A stretch of DNA of 64,000 nucleotides, from positions 303,156 through 367,155 of the forward strand of contig NZ_JANYMP010000009.1 of NCBI RefSeq assembly GCF_025061645.1, written 5' to 3'. The first letter of the stretch is position 1. The number at the start of each line of letters is the position of its first letter. Positions 1 through 7,900 of the stretch are shown piece by piece. The translations under genes and the position numbers were made by a program. This DNA comes from Umezawaea endophytica. GTDB taxonomy: Bacteria; Actinomycetota; Actinomycetes; Mycobacteriales; Pseudonocardiaceae. The notes beneath the pieces were generated by a model. The model did not search any database, was not told the DNA's origin, and worked only from the letters and a program-made list of their open reading frames with translations.

Positions 1-1
1 G

Positions 2-1990
2 CCCGAGGCCGCCGTGCTGACGGCCGCCATCGCGGCCCTGCACAACCGGGGCGTCCGCGTCGACTGGGACGCGTTCTTCGCCGGAACGGGTGCGCGGCGG
101 GTCGAACTGCCGACCTACGCGTTCCAGCGGCAGCGGTTCTGGTTGGAGACGCAGGGTTTCCCGACCAGTGGCAGCGGTGCCGTCGACGAAGCGGAAGCCA
201 AGTTCTGGGAAGCCGTGGAGCGCGAGGACTTCAGCCTCGTCGGCACCACCCTCGCCCTGGACGAGAGCGCGCTGGGCGAGGTGCTGCCCGCGCTGTCGTC
301 GTGGCGCAAGGCCCGCCGGGCGCACAACAAGATCGACGGCTGGCGCTACCGGGTCTCCTGGCTGCCGCTGACCGACCTGGGCGTCCCGACGCTCACCGGA
401 CGCTGGGCGCTCGTCGTCCCGGACGGCTTCGACGCCGCCGAGATCACCGCCGGGCTCACGGCTCGTGGCGCCGAGGTCGTGCCGGTCGAGTTCGCCGACC
501 GCGCCACGCTCGCCACGGCGTTCGCCGACCTCGGCGACGTCGACGGCGTGCTGTCGCTGGTCGCGCTCGTCGGCGAGACCACCGCGTCCGTCGTGGTCGT
601 GCAGGCCCTCGGTGACGCCGGGGTCATGGCGCCGCTGTGGATCGCGACCCGCGGCGCGGTGTCGACCGGCCGTTCCGACGGCGTGGTCGTCCCGGCGCAG
701 ACCCAGGTCTGGGGCCTCGGCTACGTGATCGGCCTGGAGCACCCCGACCGCTGGGGTGGCCTGGTCGACCTGCCGGAAACCCTCGACGCCCGCCTGTTCG
801 ACCGGCTGGTCGGCGTGTTCAACGGCGACGAGGACCAGGTCGCCGTCCGCTCGTCCGGTGTGTTCGGCCGACGCCTCGTCCACGCTCCGCTGGGTGACAA
901 GCTCGCCGACTGGTCCCCGAGCGGCACGGTGCTCGTCACCGGCGGCACCGGTGCCCTCGGTGGCAAGGTGGCCCGCTGGCTCGCGACCGGTGGCGCCGAG
1001 CACCTGGTGCTCACGTCCCGCCGCGGCCTCGACGCCCCCGGTGCCGCCGAACTCCAGGCGGAGCTGGAGGAACTGGGTGCCCGCGTCACGATCGCCGCGT
1101 GCGACGTGGCCGACCGCGACTCCCTCGCCGGGCTGCTGACCGAGTTCCCGCCGAACGCCGTGGTGCACGCGGCCGGTGCCGACTACACGATGGGCATCGC
1201 CGACCACGACCTCGGGATCTTCGACGAGGTGCTGTCCGGCAAGGTGTCCGGCGCCGTGCTGCTGGACGAACTGCTGGGCGACGCCGACCTGGACGCCTTC
1301 GTGGTGTTCTCGTCCATCGCGGGCACCTGGGGTTCCGGTGGCCAGTCCGCCTACTCCGCGGCCTCCGCGTTCCTCGACGGACTCGCGGAATCGCGCCGGG
1401 CGCGCGGCCTCGTGGCCACGTCGGTCTCGTGGGGTCCGTGGGCCGAGAGCGGCATGGCGACCGTCGGCGACACCGAGGCGCACCTGCGCAAGCGCGGTCT
1501 CGTCACGATGCCGCCCGCGCTCACGCTCAACGCCCTGGAGCGGGCCATCCGCTCCGGCGAGCCGACCGTGACCGTCGTGGACATGGAGTGGGAGAAGTTC
1601 ACCCCCGCGTTCACGCTCGCCCGGCCCAGCGCGTTCATCGGCGACCTGCCGGAGGTGCGCGAGGCGCTCGCCGACGACAGCCCCGCTGAGACGGGCGCGG
1701 TGTCCGAACTGGCGGGCCGACTGGTCGGGCTGGCGGAGGCCGAGCAGCACGCGCTGCTGGTCGACGTCGTGCGCGACCAGGTCGCCGCGGTGCTCGGCCA
1801 CAGCTCGTCCGACGCGGTCGACAAGGACCGCGCGTTCCAGGAACTCGGCTTCGACTCGCTCACGGCCGTGGACCTGCGCAACACCCTCAACACCGCCACC
1901 GGGCTGCGACTGCCCGCGACGCTGGTGTTCGACTACCCGAACGCCGTCACGCTGGCGAACCACCTGCGCACCGAACTGCTCGGCTCGCAG
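2..1990 (+). other. PKS module m0 (partial): post-AT linker, dimerization element, KR, ACP
   Basis: The window opens in the post-AT linker ([13 protein letters not shown], about 109-147). The KFWEAVERED...SSWRKARR segment (about 195-320) resembles the dimerization element found before KRs in DH-less modules. The KR has the NADPH loop TGGTGALG (~935) and no LDD motif. A Trp lies before the active-site Tyr451 ([11 protein letters not shown]), which indicates an A-type KR (A1-like, no His before Tyr). The usual Asn four residues after Tyr is Ser455. ACP Ser619 is at 1856-1858. The AT lies upstream, so the extender unit cannot be read. Inferred outcome: a hydroxyl near C27, counting from the released carboxyl. 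Confidence 0.9.
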
Positions 1991-4900
1991 GTCGAGGTCG
2001 CCGAGGTGGTCACGGCGGTGAACACCGACGAGCCGATCGCCATCGTCGCCATGAGCTGCCGGTTCGCGGGCGGGATCGCCTCGCCCGAACAGCTCTGGGA
2101 CCTGGTGCTCGCCGGAGGTGACGCGGTCACGCCGTTCCCGACCGACCGCGGCTGGGACCTGTCGACCCTGTTCCACGACGACCCGGACCACCAGGGCACG
2201 ACCTACGCCCGCGAAGGCGCGTTCCTGGACGGGGCCACGAGGTTCGACCCCGCGTTCTTCGGGATCAGCCCCCGCGAGGCCACCGCGATGGACCCGCAGC
2301 AGCGACTGCTCCTCGAAACGTCGTGGGAGGCGTTCGAGCGGGCCGGGATCGACCCGGTCACGTTGCGCGGCAGCCAGACCGGCGTGTTCGCGGGCAGCAA
2401 CGGCCAGGACTACCTGGCGCTGCTGGAGGACATCCCGGAGGGCGTCGAGGGCCACCTCGGCACCGGCAACTCCGCCGCCATCGCGTCCGGCCGCATCTCC
2501 TACACGTTCGGGCTGGAAGGCCCGGCCGTCACGGTCGACACCGCGTGCTCGTCCTCGTTGGTGGCGCTGCACATGGCCGTCCAGGCGCTGCGCAACGGCG
2601 ACTGCGACCTGGCCCTCGCCGGCGGTGTGACGATCATGTCCACGCCCGGCACGTTCATCGACTTCTCCCGCCAGCGCGGTCTCGCGACGGACGGCCGGAT
2701 CAAGTCGTTCGCCGCGGCGGCCGACGGCACGGGCTGGGGCGAGGGCGTCGGCATGCTGCTCGTCGAGCGCCTCTCCGACGCCCAGCGCAACGGCCACCAG
2801 GTCCTCGCCGTGGTCCGCGGCTCGGCCGTGAACCAGGACGGTGCCTCGAACGGCCTGACGGCCCCCAACGGCCCGTCGCAGCAGCGGGTGATCCGCAAGG
2901 CGCTCGCGTCCGCCGGTCTGTCCACTTCGGACATCGACGTGGTGGAGGCGCACGGCACCGGCACCTCGCTGGGTGACCCGATCGAGGCGCAGGCGCTGCT
3001 GGCCACCTACGGCCAGGACCGCTCGGAGCCGCTCCTGCTGGGTTCGGTGAAGTCCAACATCGGCCACACGCAGGCCGCGGCCGGTGTCGCGGGCATCATC
3101 AAGATGGTCATGGCGATGCGCCACGGCCAGGTGCCGAAGACGCTGCACGTGGACGCTCCGTCGCCCGCGATCGACTGGTCGGCCGGAGCGGTCGAGCTGG
3201 TCACCTCGCAGGTGGCGTGGCCCGAGACCGGCCGTCCCCGCCGCGCGGCGATCTCGTCGTTCGGCATCAGCGGCACCAACGCCCACACGATCATCGAGCA
3301 GGCCGCTGAGGCCGATGTCCCCGCGACCGCGCGGGTCACGCCGGAGATCACGCCGTTCGTGGTGTCGGCCAAGAACGCCGTCGCGGTGGCCGAGCAGGCC
3401 GGGCGGATCGGCGAGCAGCTCGAATGGACTGACGCGGACACCACCGATGTGGCGTTCTCGCTGGCCACGACCCGCGCCACCCTCGCGCACCGGCTGGTGG
3501 TGCTCGGCGACGATCGCGACTCGGCCATCGCCGCCCTGAACGCCGCCCGCGACGGCGGCACCAACCCGAACCTGGTCCGCGGCACCGCCGCCGATGGCGG
3601 GCTGGCGTTCTTGTTCACCGGCCAGGGTGCGCAGCGGCTCGGCATGGGCCGCGAGCTGTACGAGGCTTTCCCGGTGTTCGCGGACGCGTTCGACGCGGTC
3701 TGCGCTCAGCTCGACCTGGACCGGCCGCTCCGCGATGTCGTGTTCGGCGACGCGGAGGCCCTGGACCGCACCGAGTACACGCAGCCCGCGCTGTTCGCCA
3801 TCGAGGTCGCCCTGTTCCGCACCCTGGAAGCCTGGGGTGTGCGGCCGGACCACGTCGGCGGGCACTCCATCGGCGAGATCGCGGCGGCCCACGTGGCCGG
3901 GGTGCTCTCGCTGGCCGACGCGGCAACGCTCGTCTCCGCTCGTGGCCGCCTGATGCAGGCGCTCCCGGCCGGTGGCGCGATGGTCGCCGTCCAGGCCACC
4001 GAGGCGGAAGTGCTGCGGCACCTCGCCGTCGGCGGAGCCGACGATCTGGCGAAATCCCTGGTTTCCCTCGCGGCGGTCAACGGCCCGAACGCCGTCGTCA
4101 TCGCCGGTGCCGAAGCCGAGGTCGAGCAGGTGCTCACGCACTTCACCGACCGGAAGTCCAAGCGCCTCACTGTTTCGCACGCGTTCCACTCGCCGCTGAT
4201 GGACCCGATGCTGGACGACTTCCGCGAGGTGGTCTCCGCACTCACCTTCTCCGCTCCGAAGATCCCGATGCCCGGCGACGTGATCGACCCCGAGTACTGG
4301 GTTCGGCACGTCCGGGAGGCGGTCCGGTTCGCCGACACCGTCACGACCCTGGAAGCCAAGGGCGTCAGCACGTTCCTGGAGTTGGGCCCCGACGGTGTGC
4401 TCACGGCGATGGCACAGGACAGCGTCACCGACGCCGTGCTCATCCCGTCGCAGCGCAAGGACCGCGCCGAGGTCACGACCCTGGTCCGTGCTCTCGCCAC
4501 GCTCCACGTCCGCGGGATCGCGGTCGACTGGGCCGCCTACTTCGCCCGCTCCGGCGCGCGGACGGTGGACCTGCCGACCTACGCCTTCCAGCGCGACCGC
4601 TTCTGGCTCGTCGACGCGCCCAAGGCCCCCGCGGTCGACAACCCGCGCTACCGGATCGACTGGCAGCCGGTCACCCCGACCGGTGTCGTGTCCGGCCGCT
4701 GGTTGGTCACCGATCCCGAGCTGGCCGAAGGCCTAGCCGCTCGCGGTGTCGACGTCGTGGCGGAAGGTCCGTTCGACGGTGTGCTGGCGCTGACCAACGA
4801 CGTCACCGAAGCACTCGACCTGGTCAAGACCCACACCGCCGAGCTGTGGATCGCCACGCGCGGAGCGGTCGCCACCGGCCCGGCGGACGCCGTCGCCGAC

Positions 4901-7900
4901 CCGATCGCCGCACAGGTGTGGGGCTTCGGCCGGGTCGCCGCGCTGGAGCACCCCGACCGCTGGGGCGGTCTGGTCGACCTGCCCGAGACCCTGGACGCCA
5001 GGGCGTTCGACCGGATCGCCGCGATCCTCGACGGTGCGGAGGACCAGGTCGCCGTGCGCGGCTCGGTCGTCCACGCCCGCAGGCTCGTTCCGGCACCGGC
5101 CGGAACCGCCGACTGGACCCCGACCGGCACGGTCCTGGTGACCGGCGGCACGGGTGCCATCGGCCGCCACGTCACGGCCTGGCTGACCGAGGCAGGCGCC
5201 GAGCAGGTCGTGCTGGTCAGCCGCGGTGGGGGAGAAGTTCCCGGTGCCACGGTCGTCCCGTGCGACGTGACCGACCGCGACGCCCTCGCCGCCGTGATCG
5301 CCGAGTACCCGCCGAACGCCGTCGTGCACCTCGCAGGCGTCGGTCAGGACACGGCCATCGCCGACATGGACGCCGCCGAACTGGCCCACGTCATGGCCGC
5401 CCGCGTCGAAGGCGCGGCGAACCTGGACGCGCTGGTCGGCGAGGTCGACGCGTTCGTCCTCTTCTCCTCCACCTCGGGTGTCTGGGGTTCCGGCCGCCAG
5501 GGCGCGTACGCCGCGTCCGACGCCCACTTGGACGCGCTGGCCGAACGCCGTCGCGCCGACGGCCTTGCGGCCACCTCGGTGGCGTGGGGCCCGTGGGCAG
5601 GCGGGGCGATGACCCAGGAGGGGCGCGACGCCCTCAGCCGTCGCGGACTCCCGGCGCTGGCACCGGAACAGGCCCTGTCGGCCCTGTGTCGCGCTGTCGG
5701 CCTCGGTGAGGCCACGGTTGTCGTCGCCGACGTCGACTGGACCCGCTTCGCCCCGGCGTTCACCGCCGCGCGCCCGAGTCCGTTGCTCAGCGCGCTGCCG
5801 GACGTGGTGGCGGCACTGGAAACTCCGGTCGCGGCCAACGACACCGGCCTGGTCGCGAAGCTGACCGGCCGGTCCGAGTCCGAGCAGCAGTCGCTGCTGG
5901 TGGACCTGGTCCGCACGCAGGTCGCCGACGTGCTCGGCTACTCCTCGCCGCAGGCCGTCGAACTCGGGGTCGCGTTCCGCGAACTGGGCTTCGACTCGCT
6001 CACGGCCGTGGAACTGCGCGGCAAGCTCAACGACGTGACCGGCCTGAGGCTGCCCGCCACGCTGGTGTTCGACTACCCGAACCTGGCCGTGCTGTCCGCG
6101 TTCCTGCGCGACGAACTGGTCGGCACCCGGCCGGAGGCGCTCGCCGTCACCGCCACCGGGTTCACCAACGAGCCGATCGCCATCGTGGGCATGGGCCTGC
6201 GGCTGCCCGGCGGGATCGAGACGCCAGAACAGCTCTGGGAGCTGGTCACGTCGGGCAGCGACGCCATCTCGGACTTCCCGACCAACCGCGGCTGGGACCT
6301 GGCGAACCTGTTCGACCCGGACCCCGACCACGAGGGCACGTCGTACGTGACCCGAGGTGGTTTCCTGCACGACGCGGGCGAGTTCGACCCGGCGTTCTTC
6401 GGGATCAACCCGCGTGAGGCCCTGGCCATGGACCCGCAGCAGCGGATGCTGCTCGAAACGTCCTGGGAGGCCATGGAACGCGCGGGCATCGACCCGGAGT
6501 CGTTGCGGGGCAGCCGGACCGGCGTGTTCACCGGCACGAACGGCCAGGACTACGCGATGCAGACGTTCGAGCTGCCGCCCGGCATCGAGGGTTACCTCGG
6601 CACCGGCCTCGCGGCGAGCGTTGTCTCCGGTCGCCTGTCCTACACCTTCGGCCTCGAAGGCCCGGCGGTCACCGTCGACACCGCGTGCTCGGCCTCGCTG
6701 GTCGCGATCCACCTGGCGGCGCAGGCACTGCGGGCCGGTGAGTGCGACCTGGCACTGGCCGGTGGCGCGTCGATGATGTCCACCCCCGGCGCGTTCATCG
6801 ACTTCAGCCGCCAGCGCGGTCTGGCGGTCGACGGCACGTGCAAGTCGTTCGCCGCCGCCGCCGACGGCACGGCCTGGGGCGAGGGCGTCGGCATGCTCGT
6901 CGTCGAACGCCTGTCGGACGCGCAGCGCAACGGACATGAGGTGCTCGCCGTCATCCGCGGCAGCGCCATCAACCAGGACGGCGCCTCCAACGGCCTGACC
7001 GCCCCGAACGGCCCGTCGCAGCAGAGGGTGATCCGCCAGGCGCTCGCCACCGCCGGACTGTCCACAACGGACGTCGACGTGGTCGAGGCGCACGGCACCG
7101 GCACGAAGCTCGGTGACCCGATCGAGGCGCAGGCGATCCTGTCGACCTACGGCCAGGACCGGGAAACGCCGCTGCTGCTGGGCTCGCTGAAGTCCAACAT
7201 CGGCCACACGCAGGCCGCGTCCGGTGTCTCGGGCGTCATCAAGATGGTCATGGCCCTCCGGCACGGCGTCGCGCCGAAGACGCTGCACGTGGACGAGCCG
7301 TCGCCGCAGATCGACTGGACCTCCGGGTCCGTGGAGCTGCTGACGGAGGCCGCTTCCTGGCCGGAGACCGGGCGTCCGCGCCGGGCCGCCATCTCGTCGT
7401 TCGGCATGAGCGGTACGAACGCCCACGCGATCATCGAGCAGGCGCCAAAGGCCGACGTCGTTGTCGAGACCGCGACCAAGAACCTGCCCGCGCTGCCGGT
7501 GGTGCTGGCGGCGAAGTCTGCGGAAGCGCTGAAGGAGCAGGCGGAACGGCTGCACGAGCACGTGGCGTCGACCGGTGTCGACCTGACCGACCTGGCGTTC
7601 TCGCTGCTCACCAGCAGGTCCGGCCTCACCCACCGCGCCGTCGTGGTGGCGGGGGAGCGGGACGAGCTGCTGACCGGTCTCGCGACCGTGTCCGCCGGTG
7701 ACGCCGTCGTCGAGGGCAAGCTGGCGGTGCTGTTCACCGGCCAGGGCAGCCAGCGGGTCGGCATGGGTCGGGAGCTGCACGCGGCGTTCCCGGTGTTCGC
7801 CAAGGCGTTCGACGAGATCGCCGCGCTGGTCGACATCCGGATCGACGACGAGGAGACCCTCAACCGCACGGAGTTCACCCAGCCCGCGATCTTCGCGGTC

